Assembly (NCBI RefSeq): GCF_024055895.1
Contig: NZ_JAMXLE010000001.1
Location: 496,001 to 560,000 of the forward strand
Source of the DNA: Rhizobium sp. L1K21
Lineage (GTDB): Bacteria; Pseudomonadota; Alphaproteobacteria; Rhizobiales; Rhizobiaceae
Length of the DNA stretch: 64,000 nt
Direction of reading: 5' to 3'
Below are positions 1 through 9,379 of this stretch, one piece after another; the first letter of the stretch is position 1, and each line of letters opens with the position of its first letter. The notes under the pieces are model-generated. The model ran no database searches and was not told the origin of the DNA. It saw only the letters and a program-made list of their open reading frames with translations. The position numbers and the translations under genes were made by a program.

Positions 1-124
1 TTCATTCTTCCGTCCTGTTGCTTTCTAGTGGGGGTGCATCCGACCTGTCCTGCATATAGAAACAGGCCGCACCAAATCCAGCCATAATCAAGATCAATTT
101 ACGAAAATTGTGATGGGACGGATC

Positions 125-160
125 AGCCCGGTTGCGCAAAAAAGTGCGGCCAGCCGGGCT
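125..160 (-). terminator. Possible terminator hairpin downstream of the M15-like peptidase gene
   Basis: Seven-base arms AGCCCGG (125-131) and CCGGGCT (154-160) flank a 22-base centre. It lies directly downstream of the minus-strand peptidase gene. A T run occurs only inside the loop, so termination is uncertain; it may be a 3' processing or stability hairpin. The rest of 1-166 holds nothing I can call. Confidence 0.3.
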
Positions 161-166
161 CGAATA

Positions 167-1927
167 TCAGAACTTGCGAACCTTCATGAAATTGACGGCA
201 TTGCCGGCAAACCGCATGGGATCGACCTGCGTGTCGGTGGAAAAACCTGCAGCGTAGACCACTTTGGGCTGGGCGCGCATGACGCGGCTGACAAAGCGCG
301 GCGCCTTGACCGGCTTGGTCTCCATGGCAACGCTCTTGGTGGAAAGTGCCCATTGGGCAACCAGTTCCGGCGTGAGCTTGGGCTCGACGCGCATTCCCGT
401 TCTATTGGCCGCGCTGGCGTCGTTCTCGCTTGGCCTGCCGCCCTTCTTCGGGGCGAGACTGCTGGCGGCTGACGCTGCAAGATCATCGGGTGACGACGGC
501 AATGCCGCAAGCCTCAGTGCTGAAGGCTGTTCGGGTGCGGCAAGTGTTTGCGCATCGTTGCCGACCTGACCTGCAAGCGAGCGTGTCAGCGGCTGCGCTT
601 CATCTACCTCCGGTGAGAGAAGGGCAACCTCTGTTGCCTGCTCTTCTTTCTGCTTTGGCTCTTCTGCACCGATACGATTCAGGAGAGCGGCCAACTCGTC
701 GCTGCTTCTTTCGTCTGCACCTGCGGTTTCGGCGGCAGCAATTTCTTCATTTGGTCGAAACTGCGGCTGAGGAAGCCTGCTGGCGTCGATATTGGCTAGC
801 TCGAATTCCGCTTCGCCGGGCAATTTACGCTCGCCAAGCAGCTCTGGGAGCGGAACCTTCAATGTCGAAAGATCAGCAAATTCCGGTTGCCCAGGGTTTG
901 GCTGCGGCACGGCTGCTGCCTCAAGGGCTTCCAATGCGGGATTCTGCTGCGGCGGCACAAGGGCTGTAGCGATAGCACCGTTGTCGGGTTCTGCGCTGAA
1001 GGCTGGCCGGGCGCCGGGAACGGGCGCATCAAAATTCTCTACGCCGGGCAAGGCGGTCGCCACCTGTTGCGGTGGTGCAGCTGGTCTTGCAGCCGCCGGG
1101 GCCGGAGCGGGCTCTGCCGAGGCGACAACCGTTTCGCTGGACACGATGGATTCGGGTTCTTCGTCCTCGTCGCCACCGCCAAACAGAATCTGCAGAAGGT
1201 TCTTGCGCTTGCCGGATGTCTTGCCGGCGGAATCGGCCACTTCAACCGATGTGGCGCCGACGCGGCGTTTATAGTCTGCCAATGCGGCCTGATAACCCGG
1301 CAAAGGTTTTCCGTCCGGCGGAATATGCATCGTCTTGCCATCGGGGAAGAGGCGAACGAGATCCTGGCGCGAGGCCCGCGGCCATGCACGCACGCCGCCG
1401 ACATCCATATGCACGAAGGGCGAGCCGGAGGTTGGATAATAACCAACGCCGCCAATCTGCAGCTTGAGGCCAATTTCGCGGAGCGTCTTCAACGGCACGC
1501 CGGGAATATAAAAATCCATCGCCTTGCCGAGAATGTGCTGGCTGTTCTTGGCAACGCCTTTGGAGCGCGATCTTAACATGGAGTTGGTCTGGGGCGCGCG
1601 ATAGGCGGACAGAACGTTGATATATTCGTTGGAGCCGGTGCGCTGATAAACTTCCCAAATCAGGTCAAAAAGACGGGGGTCCATCCGGGTCGGTTCGTTG
1701 CGCCGCCAGTCGCGCAGAAAACGGTTGAGCTTCTCAAGGCCGGCCTTGTCGAACTTGCCGTTCCTCTTGAAGGTAATCGTCGCACGTTCACCGGTGTGAA
1801 CATAATACAGTTTGAGGGAACGATTTGCTGCGTTTGCATCTGCGTTTGGTGCGAGGCCAGAGAGGAACATAAGGCACATTGCTGCGGCAAGCGCGGCCCA
1901 AAGCCTTTTAGCACCCGAGGGCTTCAA
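167..1927 (-). CDS. Exported DUF882 / M15-like murein peptidase with a long disordered tail
   Basis: About 586 aa. After a signal peptide (hydrophobic run WAALAAAMCLMFLSGLA) comes a DUF882 domain of the YcbK/MepK class. It carries zinc-peptidase motifs of the M15 type: SQHILGKAMDFYIPG, which contains HxxGxAxD, and FVHMDVG, which contains HxD. Family members cut peptidoglycan cross-links in the periplasm. The second half is a low-complexity Pro/Ala/Glu-rich tail with no recognised domain. No ATG precedes the signal sequence. I chose TTG at 1927, which gives a normal signal-peptide n-region (KPSGAKR). An upstream TTG at 2062 would add 45 residues that look non-coding. The gene stands alone, and its 5' flank is AT-rich. 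The family assignment is firm; the exact bond cut is inferred. Confidence 0.8.
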   Translation of the reverse strand: MKPSGAKRLWAALAAAMCLMFLSGLAPNADANAANRSLKLYYVHTGERATITFKRNGKFDKAGLEKLNRFLRDWRRNEPTRMDPRLFDLIWEVYQRTGSNEYINVLSAYRAPQTNSMLRSRSKGVAKNSQHILGKAMDFYIPGVPLKTLREIGLKLQIGGVGYYPTSGSPFVHMDVGGVRAWPRASRQDLVRLFPDGKTMHIPPDGKPLPGYQAALADYKRRVGATSVEVADSAGKTSGKRKNLLQILFGGGDEDEEPESIVSSETVVASAEPAPAPAAARPAAPPQQVATALPGVENFDAPVPGARPAFSAEPDNGAIATALVPPQQNPALEALEAAAVPQPNPGQPEFADLSTLKVPLPELLGERKLPGEAEFELANIDASRLPQPQFRPNEEIAAAETAGADERSSDELAALLNRIGAEEPKQKEEQATEVALLSPEVDEAQPLTRSLAGQVGNDAQTLAAPEQPSALRLAALPSSPDDLAASAASSLAPKKGGRPSENDASAANRTGMRVEPKLTPELVAQWALSTKSVAMETKPVKAPRFVSRVMRAQPKVVYAAGFSTDTQVDPMRFAGNAVNFMKVRKF

Positions 1928-2252
1928 TGAATTCGCGACCCCGCGTGCGTCGTTATGTTCCGAAAGACCATGCAAGACTGGCAAAAGTTTCCCCGTCAAA
2001 TTATGGCGCCCCGCTACCCCATCTGCTTGGCAAATACGGTAACACAATGGCAGGCATGCCAATGTCCCTCACTATTTCTCATATAGTAAATAATTCGCCA
2101 ACAAAAAACATTTGATTGCTGTTTTTGCCTGCCAAAGCACTGTTTTGTTAGCAGAGAAAGCCTTCAAGAGCATTTTTGCGAGGTCAATTTAAAACGAGGC
2201 TTGCGGCAGCAGCAAAAATACCTCCTTCCAATTTCTTGGTCAGCATTGGTGC

Positions 2253-2624
2253 TTATTTCGCGCCGCTCTGTCTTATGGCGTCCGGAACTTCGTCTGACAC
2301 AACCTCTCGCTGGGCGGCCCAAGTCAGCAAGGCATCCAGAGCAGGGCATAAGGCCTGGCCCCAAACAGTCAGGCAGTATTCGACCTTTGGGGGGACCTGG
2401 TGGTGAACAATGCGGCGGACGATCCCGTCCTTCTCCATCTGGCGAAGCTGTTGGATCAGCATTTTCTGTGAGACTGCCGGAATTGCACGTTCGAGATCGG
2501 AGAAGCGCAGAACATGCCCGCCAAAGAGGTGAAACAGGATGATGAGCTTCCAGCGCCCCTCAAGGAGTTTGAGTGCGTTTTCAACGCCTTCGGCGGCGGA
2601 TTCCGTTGTGTATTGGGAGGCCAT
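2253..2624 (-). CDS. HxlR-family winged-helix transcriptional regulator
   Basis: About 123 aa. The N-terminal half has the HxlR pattern: LLEGRWKLIILFHLF, then FSDLERAIPAVSQKML as the recognition region, then RQMEKDGIVRR and a PPKVEYCLT wing. The family often senses thiol-reactive or oxidative stress through cysteines; here there are cysteines in EYCLT and ALCPAL. It is divergent from an NTF2-like/SDR operon, its likely target. The ATG at 2624 is chosen because the domain begins there; a longer frame to 2702 would run through the operator region. There is no clear Shine-Dalgarno sequence. Confidence 0.85.
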   Translation of the reverse strand: MASQYTTESAAEGVENALKLLEGRWKLIILFHLFGGHVLRFSDLERAIPAVSQKMLIQQLRQMEKDGIVRRIVHHQVPPKVEYCLTVWGQALCPALDALLTWAAQREVVSDEVPDAIRQSGAK

Positions 2625-2634
2625 ACTTTTTCGT

Positions 2635-2647
2635 AAGTACCTTACTT
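2635..2647. promoter_or_regulatory. Palindromic candidate operator for the HxlR regulator
   Basis: The 13-base palindrome AAGTAAGGTACTT has perfect 5-base arms around a 3-base centre. It sits 10 bases upstream of the regulator's ATG, in the region shared with the divergent NTF2/SDR operon. A further ACTT...AAGT pair (2625-2638) overlaps it. HxlR proteins commonly bind short palindromes of this kind. The assignment comes from position and symmetry only. Confidence 0.5.
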
Positions 2648-2722
2648 TATTGTGTGTTCTTGTCTTTTTATGACGCTTAACCCATTTTCGGTCGGCAAAC
2701 AAGTTTTACCCGGAGATTGATT

Positions 2723-3049
2723 ATGTCTATTTCATTGCCCAAGCCCATAGCCGACTATTTCGCCGCCGATGCGGTCGATGGTGCGGCGGTCGCCAAATGC
2801 TTCACTGCCGATGCTGTGGTGATTGATGAAAAGCAGACTTATCAGGGACGCGATGCAATCGCGGGCTGGAAGACTGCGGCATCAGAAAAATACAGCTATG
2901 AAAGCGAGCTATTGTCCGTCGACGATCAAGGTGACAGCATTATTGTCACCGCACATCTGACGGGAGACTTTCCGGGGAGCCCAATAGACCTTCGCTACGT
3001 CTTCGCACTTTCGGGAGATGCAATCGCTCGATTGGAGATTGCGCCATGA
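2723..3049 (+). CDS. SnoaL/NTF2-like small protein
   Basis: About 108 aa with the NTF2-like cone-fold pattern: an N-terminal helix ([18 protein letters not shown]), then [15 protein letters not shown] and a GWK segment, then beta strands ([39 protein letters not shown]). Members bind small hydrophobic ligands or act as isomerases or hydrolases; no specific substrate can be named. ATG at 2723 has GGAG 7 bases upstream; a TTG two codons earlier is less likely. The stop overlaps the next start (ATGA), so it is co-translated with the SDR. The operon is probably controlled by the divergent HxlR regulator. Confidence 0.75.
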   Translation: MSISLPKPIADYFAADAVDGAAVAKCFTADAVVIDEKQTYQGRDAIAGWKTAASEKYSYESELLSVDDQGDSIIVTAHLTGDFPGSPIDLRYVFALSGDAIARLEIAP

Positions 3050-3828
3050 GCTTTGCGCTAGGCCTGGAAGGACAGCGAGCCCTTGTGACAGGCGGCACGA
3101 AAGGCACCGGCGCAGCGGTGGTACAGGCTTTGACGGCCGCCGGTGCCCAGGTTGCGGCAACAGCCAGGAATGTACCCGAAAACGGCTCAAAGAGTGTCCA
3201 CTATATTGCCGCCAACCTTATGAGCGCTGAAGGTTGTGCGAAAGTCGCCGATGAGATGCTGCAAACCTTCGGGGGTATCGACATCATCGTCAATATGCTC
3301 GGCGGATCGAGCGCGCCGGCGGGTGGTTTTGCGGCATTAACTGACGATGAGTGGCTGAAGGAGGTCGATCACAATCTCATGCCTGCCGTTCGGCTTGACC
3401 GTGCACTGTTGCCATCAATGATTACACAAGGTTCAGGCGTCATCATCCATGTGACTTCGATCCAGCATGAACTGCCATTGCCCGGCTCGACCTTGGCCTA
3501 TGCAGCGGCAAAGGCGGCACTTTCAACCTACAGCAAGGGCCTGTCTAAAGAAGTGACGCCATTGGGAATAAGAGTGGTGCGCGTTTCGCCGGGTTGGATT
3601 GAAACCGATGGGGCAGTGGCGCTTGCCGAGCGGCTCGCCAAGGAGGCTGGTACCGACTATGAAGGCGGCAAGGCTATCATTATGGATTCTCTTGGTGGAA
3701 TCCCGCTTGGGCGACCGACAAAGCCTGAGGAGGTCGCTGATCTGATAACCTTCCTGGCGTCTCATCGCGCAACGGCCATCACCGGTACCGAATATGTCAT
3801 CGACGGGGGAACCGTTCCTACCGTTTGA
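3046..3828 (+). CDS. Short-chain dehydrogenase/reductase (SDR)
   Basis: 260 aa classical SDR. The cofactor motif TGGTKGTG is at about residues 16-23, an N-terminal NMLGG replaces the usual NNAG, the catalytic serine is in HVTSIQ, and YAAAKAAL supplies the Tyr/Lys pair. The C-terminus ends in the usual VIDGG turn. It probably reduces or oxidises a small carbonyl or alcohol with NAD(P)H. It overlaps the NTF2-like gene by ATGA. The pairing suggests one detoxification step, perhaps of an electrophile sensed by HxlR, but that is inference. Confidence 0.85.
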   Translation: MSFALGLEGQRALVTGGTKGTGAAVVQALTAAGAQVAATARNVPENGSKSVHYIAANLMSAEGCAKVADEMLQTFGGIDIIVNMLGGSSAPAGGFAALTDDEWLKEVDHNLMPAVRLDRALLPSMITQGSGVIIHVTSIQHELPLPGSTLAYAAAKAALSTYSKGLSKEVTPLGIRVVRVSPGWIETDGAVALAERLAKEAGTDYEGGKAIIMDSLGGIPLGRPTKPEEVADLITFLASHRATAITGTEYVIDGGTVPTV

Positions 3829-3896
3829 GCTTTCAGCAAGGGGGTGCGCGATTTGTGTTATGGATTTTCGCGCAGCCTGCACGGGTTTAATGCGAA

Positions 3897-3923
3897 AAGC
3901 GGCTGCATGTTCTGCAGCCGCTT
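3897..3923. terminator. Hairpin between convergent SDR and sigma54-type regulator genes
   Basis: Perfect 11-base arms (AAGCGGCTGCA / TGCAGCCGCTT) with a 5-base loop lie between two convergent genes. The T tract is short (TTCTC), so it may act in both directions with modest efficiency. Confidence 0.6.
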
Positions 3924-3958
3924 CTCAAACCATCGAGACGGTTGGTTTTTCTCCCTGA

Positions 3959-5518
3959 TCAGCTTGCTTCTGCAAGCGGATGTTCGGGATCGATATTGTA
4001 TTCTTTCAGCTTGCGGTAGAGCGTGGAGCGGCCAATGCCGAGCTTGCGGGCCACCTGGCTCATCTGGCCGTGATAGAATTTCAGGGCGAAGCGGATCAGT
4101 TCTTCTTCCACGTCGGCAAGGCGGCGAACATCACCAGCATCATCAAGGCTTGGAATGGCTTCCAGGTGCAGGCGTGCAGGAGGCTCGGTTGTCAGCTGAA
4201 GTCTGCTCTGGCTTGAGAAGTCCGGATAGACTTTCGGCATATCCCGCGTGGTGTCGCTTTTTTCGACGCCGCTCCAGTTGATATGGCCATCCTGCCGGAT
4301 GGTGTAGCCGGGCACCTGAGGTGCGATCTGCGGGAAGTCGTCGATGTTGAGTTCGGGTCCGGCCCCGAGCACGGCGGCGCGGAAAATTGCATTTTCGAGC
4401 TGGCGGATATTGCCCGGCCAGTCGAAGGCCGTCAGCAGCGCCATGGTGCGCGGCGGCACGTTCAATGGGGTGGCAAGCTTCTGCTCGCGCGAGAAACGTT
4501 CGACAAAGGCGCGCACGAGAACCGGCACATCTTCCTTGCGCTTGCGAAGCGCTGGAATGTGGATCGGATAGACATTCAGCCTGTAATAAAGATCCTCACG
4601 GAAGCGACCGGATTTGACCTCTTCGATCAGGTCCTTGTTGGTGGCCGAGATGAGGCGCACGTTCACGCGCCGCGGCTGGCGTGCACCGACGGTTTCGATC
4701 TCGCCCTGCTGGATGGCGCGCAAAAGCTTGACCTGGACTTCGAGCGGCAGGTCGCCGATTTCGTCAAGGAACAGAGTACCCCCATCGGCCTCGGCAAATT
4801 TGCCGAGATGCTTTTCGTCGGCGCCGGGGAAGGCTCCCTTTTCATGCCCGAAAAGGACGCTTTCCACCATATTGGGCGGAATAGCACCGCAATTGACCGT
4901 GACAAAGGGTTTGCTGGCGCGTTCGGAGCCGGAATGGATTGCCTTGGCGACCATTTCCTTGCCGACGCCGGATTCGCCTTCAACGACGACTGGAATGTTG
5001 GAGAGGGCGGCGCGGCGAGAAAGGTCCATGACGCGGGCCATGGCAGGGCTTGCCGAAATGATATCGTCGAAGCGCACACTATCGGTATTCTTGCGGCGAG
5101 AACTGCGGGCGCGAATATTCTTGCCGTCAAGCTTGAGAGCATTGGCAATGGAGGAACCCAGGCGCTCGGGCGAAACCGGCTTGACCACAAAGTCGAAAGC
5201 GCCAGCACGCATGGCCTGGACCACAGTGTCGATACCGCCTTGTCCCGTCTGTACGATGACGGGAATATCGATGCCGGTTTCATTCAATGCATCAATGAAT
5301 TCGAAACCGCCCATTTCCGGCATCATGAGATCGAGAACGACAACGTCGAGTTCATCGGAAAGCTTCTTGGCAAGCGCCAGCCCCTCGCGACCGTTTTCGG
5401 CCACATGGGCTTCGTAGCCGTGCCGTTCCACGGCATTTTTCAATAGTCGTCGTTGTACGGGTTCATCTTCAACAATGAGAATTTGCGGCGTCAACGTCTG
5501 GCCCTCTCTGCTTTTCAC
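3959..5518 (-). CDS. NtrC-family response regulator with altered GAFTGA loop
   Basis: 519 aa. The receiver domain spans residues 1-125, with phospho-acceptor D63 in VVVLDLMMPE and the acidic pair E17/D18. An AAA+ domain covers about 150-390, with Walker A GESGVGKE (181-188) and Walker B GGTLFLDEIGD (246-256). A Fis-type helix-turn-helix lies at the C-terminus (VARKLGIGRSTLYRKLKEY). The sigma54-contact loop reads GAFPGA (228-233) rather than GAFTGA, which casts doubt on ordinary sigma54 activation. No cognate kinase is adjacent. The gene is divergent from pepF. Start ATG at 5518 lies a few residues ahead of the receiver. Confidence 0.88.
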   Translation of the reverse strand: MKSREGQTLTPQILIVEDEPVQRRLLKNAVERHGYEAHVAENGREGLALAKKLSDELDVVVLDLMMPEMGGFEFIDALNETGIDIPVIVQTGQGGIDTVVQAMRAGAFDFVVKPVSPERLGSSIANALKLDGKNIRARSSRRKNTDSVRFDDIISASPAMARVMDLSRRAALSNIPVVVEGESGVGKEMVAKAIHSGSERASKPFVTVNCGAIPPNMVESVLFGHEKGAFPGADEKHLGKFAEADGGTLFLDEIGDLPLEVQVKLLRAIQQGEIETVGARQPRRVNVRLISATNKDLIEEVKSGRFREDLYYRLNVYPIHIPALRKRKEDVPVLVRAFVERFSREQKLATPLNVPPRTMALLTAFDWPGNIRQLENAIFRAAVLGAGPELNIDDFPQIAPQVPGYTIRQDGHINWSGVEKSDTTRDMPKVYPDFSSQSRLQLTTEPPARLHLEAIPSLDDAGDVRRLADVEEELIRFALKFYHGQMSQVARKLGIGRSTLYRKLKEYNIDPEHPLAEAS

Positions 5519-5658
5519 TGCTTATTCTTGGCCGTTCAAGCGGCCTTTATTTCGCCGCAACATGACATGAAGGGTTGAACATCCTCTTTTGAGAAAAGCT
5601 TGCATTTTAGCGATTGGTGCCGCAATCAGGGACAACAGTGTATAAACGGAACGGATTC

Positions 5659-7518
5659 ATGAAGATCGACAAGTTTTTGACCCCATTTGACACGGTGACA
5701 CGCGCAGCAGAAAAGGCCGCTGCCGGCAAACCAGAGCTGGGAGACCTGCCGTCATGGAACCTTGCCGACCTCTTTCCTTCGGCAAATAGTCCGGAATTCA
5801 AATGCGCCTTGGAGAAGGCCTCTTCCGACTCGCTGGCCTTTGAGGCCAAGTGGAAAGGCAAGCTTGCCGATGCGGCCACGAAGAGCGGCGCAGAAGGCCT
5901 TGGTGCCGCCGTTGAGGAATATGACGCGCTGGACGATATTTTGGGGCGAATAGCCTCCTTTGCCGGTCTCACCTATTTCTCCGACACATCGAAACCTGAA
6001 AACGGCAAGCTTTATGGTGATGTGCAGGCCAAGCTGACCGACATGGGGTCTCATCTTCTTTTCTTCACGCTGGAGATCAACCGGATTGATGATGCCGTGA
6101 TTGAAGCAGCCATCGCCCAAGATGCGCGGACGGCGCATTTTGCCTCCTGGATCAGGGATCTGCGCAAGGACAAGCCCTATCAGCTGGATGACAAGCTGGA
6201 ACAGCTTTTCATGGAAAAGGGAATGACGGGTGCTGCGGCCTTCAATCGTTTGTTTGATGAAACCAATGCGGCACTGACCTTTGAAGTGGATGGCGAGACG
6301 CTTGGTGTCGAGGCAACATTGAGCCTGTTGCAGGATTCCAAGCCGGAGAAACGCGAGGCTGCCGCCAAGGCGCTGGTGAAAACCTTTCAGGAAAACCTGC
6401 GCATTTTCACGCTGATCACCAATACGCTTGCCAAGGACAAGGAAATTTCCGATCGCTGGCGGGGATTTGAGGACATCGCCGACAGCCGGCATCTGGCCAA
6501 CCGCGTTGAACGCGAGGTTGTGGATGCGCTGGCGCAAGCGGTCAAAAATGCCTATCCGCGCCTTTCTCATCGTTACTATGCGATGAAGGCGAAATGGTTG
6601 GGCATGGAAAAGCTGAACTTCTGGGATCGCAATGCGCCGCTGCCGGAAACGCCGGATGCGATCATTCCCTGGGATCAGGCCAAGAATACGGTACTTTCCG
6701 CCTATGGCGATTTCTCAAGCGATATGGCCGATATTGCCAATACTTTCTTTGAAAAGGGCTGGATTGATGCCCCTGTCCGTCCGGGCAAGGCGCCTGGCGC
6801 TTTCGCGCATCCAACCGTGCCTTCGGCTCACCCTTATGTGCTCGTCAACTATATGGGCAAGCCGCGCGATGTGATGACGCTTGCCCATGAACTGGGCCAC
6901 GGCGTCCATCAGGTGCTGGCCGGAGAGCAGGGCGCGCTCATGTGCTCCACGCCGCTGACACTCGCCGAAACGGCATCCGTGTTCGGTGAAATGCTGACCT
7001 TCCGCGCGCTTCTGAACAAGACCACGGACAAGCGGGAACGCAAGGCCATGCTGGCGCAGAAGGTGGAGGACATGATCAATACGGTCGTGCGCCAGATTGC
7101 CTTTTACGAATTCGAGCGCAAGGTGCATACGGCGCGGCGCGAGGGTGAGTTGACGTCCGATCAGATCGGTGAACTGTGGATGTCCGTGCAGGCTGAAAGC
7201 CTTGGGCCGGCTATTGAACTCAATGACGGCTATGAGACCTTCTGGACCTATATACCGCATTTCATCCATTCGCCCTTTTATGTTTACGCCTATGCGTTTG
7301 GCGACTGCCTGGTGAATTCACTTTATGCGGTCTATCAGAATGCCGCTGAGGGCTTTCAGGCGAAGTATTTCGAAATGCTGAAAGCGGGTGGAACGAAACA
7401 TCACTCCGAACTCTTGAAGCCATTCGGCCTCGATGCATCCGATCCTTCGTTCTGGGACAAGGGTCTGTCGATGATAGAGGGGCTTATCGACGAGCTTGAA
7501 GCGCTCGATAAGGGGTGA
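5659..7518 (+). CDS. pepF: M3-family oligoendopeptidase F
   Basis: About 619 aa cytoplasmic zinc metallopeptidase. The HExxH motif is in LAHELGHGVHQ, followed by the distal glutamate segment LAETASVFGEML, both typical of M3B peptidases that cleave short oligopeptides. Length matches PepF-type enzymes. ATG at 5659 is preferred over an upstream start at 5614, because the added 15 residues look non-coding. The stop overlaps the next start (TGATG), so pepF is coupled to the pabB operon. Confidence 0.9.
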   Translation: MKIDKFLTPFDTVTRAAEKAAAGKPELGDLPSWNLADLFPSANSPEFKCALEKASSDSLAFEAKWKGKLADAATKSGAEGLGAAVEEYDALDDILGRIASFAGLTYFSDTSKPENGKLYGDVQAKLTDMGSHLLFFTLEINRIDDAVIEAAIAQDARTAHFASWIRDLRKDKPYQLDDKLEQLFMEKGMTGAAAFNRLFDETNAALTFEVDGETLGVEATLSLLQDSKPEKREAAAKALVKTFQENLRIFTLITNTLAKDKEISDRWRGFEDIADSRHLANRVEREVVDALAQAVKNAYPRLSHRYYAMKAKWLGMEKLNFWDRNAPLPETPDAIIPWDQAKNTVLSAYGDFSSDMADIANTFFEKGWIDAPVRPGKAPGAFAHPTVPSAHPYVLVNYMGKPRDVMTLAHELGHGVHQVLAGEQGALMCSTPLTLAETASVFGEMLTFRALLNKTTDKRERKAMLAQKVEDMINTVVRQIAFYEFERKVHTARREGELTSDQIGELWMSVQAESLGPAIELNDGYETFWTYIPHFIHSPFYVYAYAFGDCLVNSLYAVYQNAAEGFQAKYFEMLKAGGTKHHSELLKPFGLDASDPSFWDKGLSMIEGLIDELEALDKG

Positions 7519-8675
7519 TGGAAGCGCCATATCCGCCATTTGTTCTGCTGCGCGACGATCTTGCCGATTGTTCCATGCTCTTTGCCGCGCCGCGTGAGAT
7601 TATCCGTGTCGATCGCAAGGCGGATTTCTTTCCCGCCTTGAAGCGGATGGAAGAGGCGCAGGCGGCGGGCTATTGGCTCGCGGGATACATGTCTTACGAG
7701 GCTGGCCATCTTTTCGAGAAAAAGCTGGCGCGTTTCGCAGACGATGGCGGGCCGGTGCCCTATCTGCTGTTTGGCGTTTTCGATGTGCCGCAGACGGATC
7801 ATCCTCTTGCGGCACCGCGCCAGCGATCAGAAAACGAGCCGTTTATTTCCCAACCAAGGGCTGAATGGGATGCTGCTGCCTATGCCGAGCGGTTCGAGAC
7901 GCTTCATCAACACCTGCGAAGGGGAGACTGCTATCAGGGCAATCTGACATTTCCCATTGAGGCGAGCTGGTCCGGCGATCCCCTGGCCGGCTTCTGGTCT
8001 CTTACAGCGCGCCAGCCGGTGCGCTACGGTGCCTATGTCAATCTGGGCGGGCCGATCGTGCTTTCGCGCTCGCCGGAGCTTTTCTTCAAGGTTGATCGTG
8101 AAGGCTGGATCGAAACCCATCCCATGAAAGGCACGGCACCGCGCGGCGCTTCACCCGAAGAGGATGCAGCGATTGTTGCGGCGATGAAGGCGGATGAAAA
8201 AACGCAGGCCGAAAACCGCATGATCGTCGATCTGTTGCGCAACGACATTTCACGCGTGAGTGAGGTCGGCACGTTGGACGTTCCGAAGCTTTTCGAGGTT
8301 GAAACCTATCCAACGCTGCATCAGATGATTTCGGTCGTGCGCGCAAAGCTTCTGTCCGAGGTAAGGCTGACGGATATTTTTGCCTCTCTTTTTCCCTGCG
8401 GGTCGGTGACCGGTGCGCCGAAGATGTGGGCGATGGAAATACTGGCCGGGCTGGAAGCGGGGCCGCGCGGGGTCTATTGCGGTTCGATCGGCTATATTGC
8501 GCCGGATGGCTCGATGCGCTTCAATGTGGCGATCCGCACCATCGTGCTGAGCGAAGACGGGCGGGCGAGGTTCAATGTTGGCGGCGGTGTCGTGTTCGAT
8601 TCGACTGCCGAAAGTGAATATGACGAAGCGCTGTTGAAGGCGCGCTTTGCCGTGGGCGATCAGGTGATTGCGTGA
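7518..8675 (+). CDS. pabB: Aminodeoxychorismate synthase component I
   Basis: About 385 aa chorismate-binding enzyme. The signature PMKGTAPRG matches the PIKGT motif of PabB. ENRMIVDLLRND, CGSVTGAPK and the C-terminal NVGGGVVFDS complete the active site. It converts chorismate and ammonia to 4-amino-4-deoxychorismate for folate. The long N-terminal domain found in some PabB is reduced. It begins at the ATG overlapping the pepF stop and overlaps the aminotransferase start. No amidotransferase (PabA) gene is seen nearby. Confidence 0.9.
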   Translation: MEAPYPPFVLLRDDLADCSMLFAAPREIIRVDRKADFFPALKRMEEAQAAGYWLAGYMSYEAGHLFEKKLARFADDGGPVPYLLFGVFDVPQTDHPLAAPRQRSENEPFISQPRAEWDAAAYAERFETLHQHLRRGDCYQGNLTFPIEASWSGDPLAGFWSLTARQPVRYGAYVNLGGPIVLSRSPELFFKVDREGWIETHPMKGTAPRGASPEEDAAIVAAMKADEKTQAENRMIVDLLRNDISRVSEVGTLDVPKLFEVETYPTLHQMISVVRAKLLSEVRLTDIFASLFPCGSVTGAPKMWAMEILAGLEAGPRGVYCGSIGYIAPDGSMRFNVAIRTIVLSEDGRARFNVGGGVVFDSTAESEYDEALLKARFAVGDQVIA

Positions 8676-9316
8676 GCGCGGATTTTTCGATCTTCGAGAC
8701 GATGCGGTTTGTCCCGCGGGAAGGGGTGTGCAGGCTTGACGAGCATTTGCAGCGTCTGGAAAGCTCGGCGTTTGCGCTTGGATTTGAAGGCGCTGATGCG
8801 GCAGCGACCGTGTTGGAGGCCTATCTCTCGGAGCTGACCGTTCTGGACGATGGCAAAGTCTGGCGTGTGCGCCTGGAACTGAACCGGGACGGCAATCTGA
8901 CATGCACCTCATCACCTTTCGCGCTTCAGAAGCCGGATGCAATATGGCGTGTGGCGCTTGCAAAAACGCGCATAGATTCCGGCAATCTTTTGCTGCGCCA
9001 CAAGACGACGCGACGCGCGGTCTATGAGGCGGCGCGGGCGGAGTTTCCAGTTGAGGCCGCCGATGAAGTGATCCTGCTCAACGAGCAGGGCGAAGTGGCG
9101 GAGGGAACGATTACGAACATCTTTGTTGAGGATGGCGCGGGGCTGCTGCTCACGCCGCCGCTGGAATGCGGTTGCCTTGCCGGTGTGCTGCGACAATCCT
9201 TGATCGAGACGGGGCGGGCGGTCGAACGGCGCGTGAATGTGCAGGATGTCGCGGCAGGTCCATTTTACGTTGGCAATTCGCTGCGCGGGCTGATACGCGC
9301 CCAACTATACTCTTAA
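8672..9316 (+). CDS. pabC: Class IV aminotransferase, probable aminodeoxychorismate lyase
   Basis: 214 aa with the fold-type IV PLP pattern: a lysine in RHKTTRR at about residue 110, EVILLNEQGEVAEGT with the catalytic glutamate region, and a C-terminal FYVGNSLRGL. Directly after pabB, with start GTG overlapping its stop (GTGA), the expected role is release of pyruvate to give 4-aminobenzoate. Class IV members include branched-chain and D-amino acid aminotransferases, so the function rests mainly on context. Confidence 0.8.
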   Translation: MSADFSIFETMRFVPREGVCRLDEHLQRLESSAFALGFEGADAAATVLEAYLSELTVLDDGKVWRVRLELNRDGNLTCTSSPFALQKPDAIWRVALAKTRIDSGNLLLRHKTTRRAVYEAARAEFPVEAADEVILLNEQGEVAEGTITNIFVEDGAGLLLTPPLECGCLAGVLRQSLIETGRAVERRVNVQDVAAGPFYVGNSLRGLIRAQLYS

Positions 9317-9379
9317 AACAGGAAGGTTTCTCGGCGAAACGTTGTTCGCGGGGCAAAACGCTGATGGAGAAAAACCAGC

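Noticed and set aside
4283-5446. 387-aa plus-strand frame opposite the sigma54-type regulator
   Set aside because: Complete overlap with a well-supported gene on the other strand and no recognisable domain.
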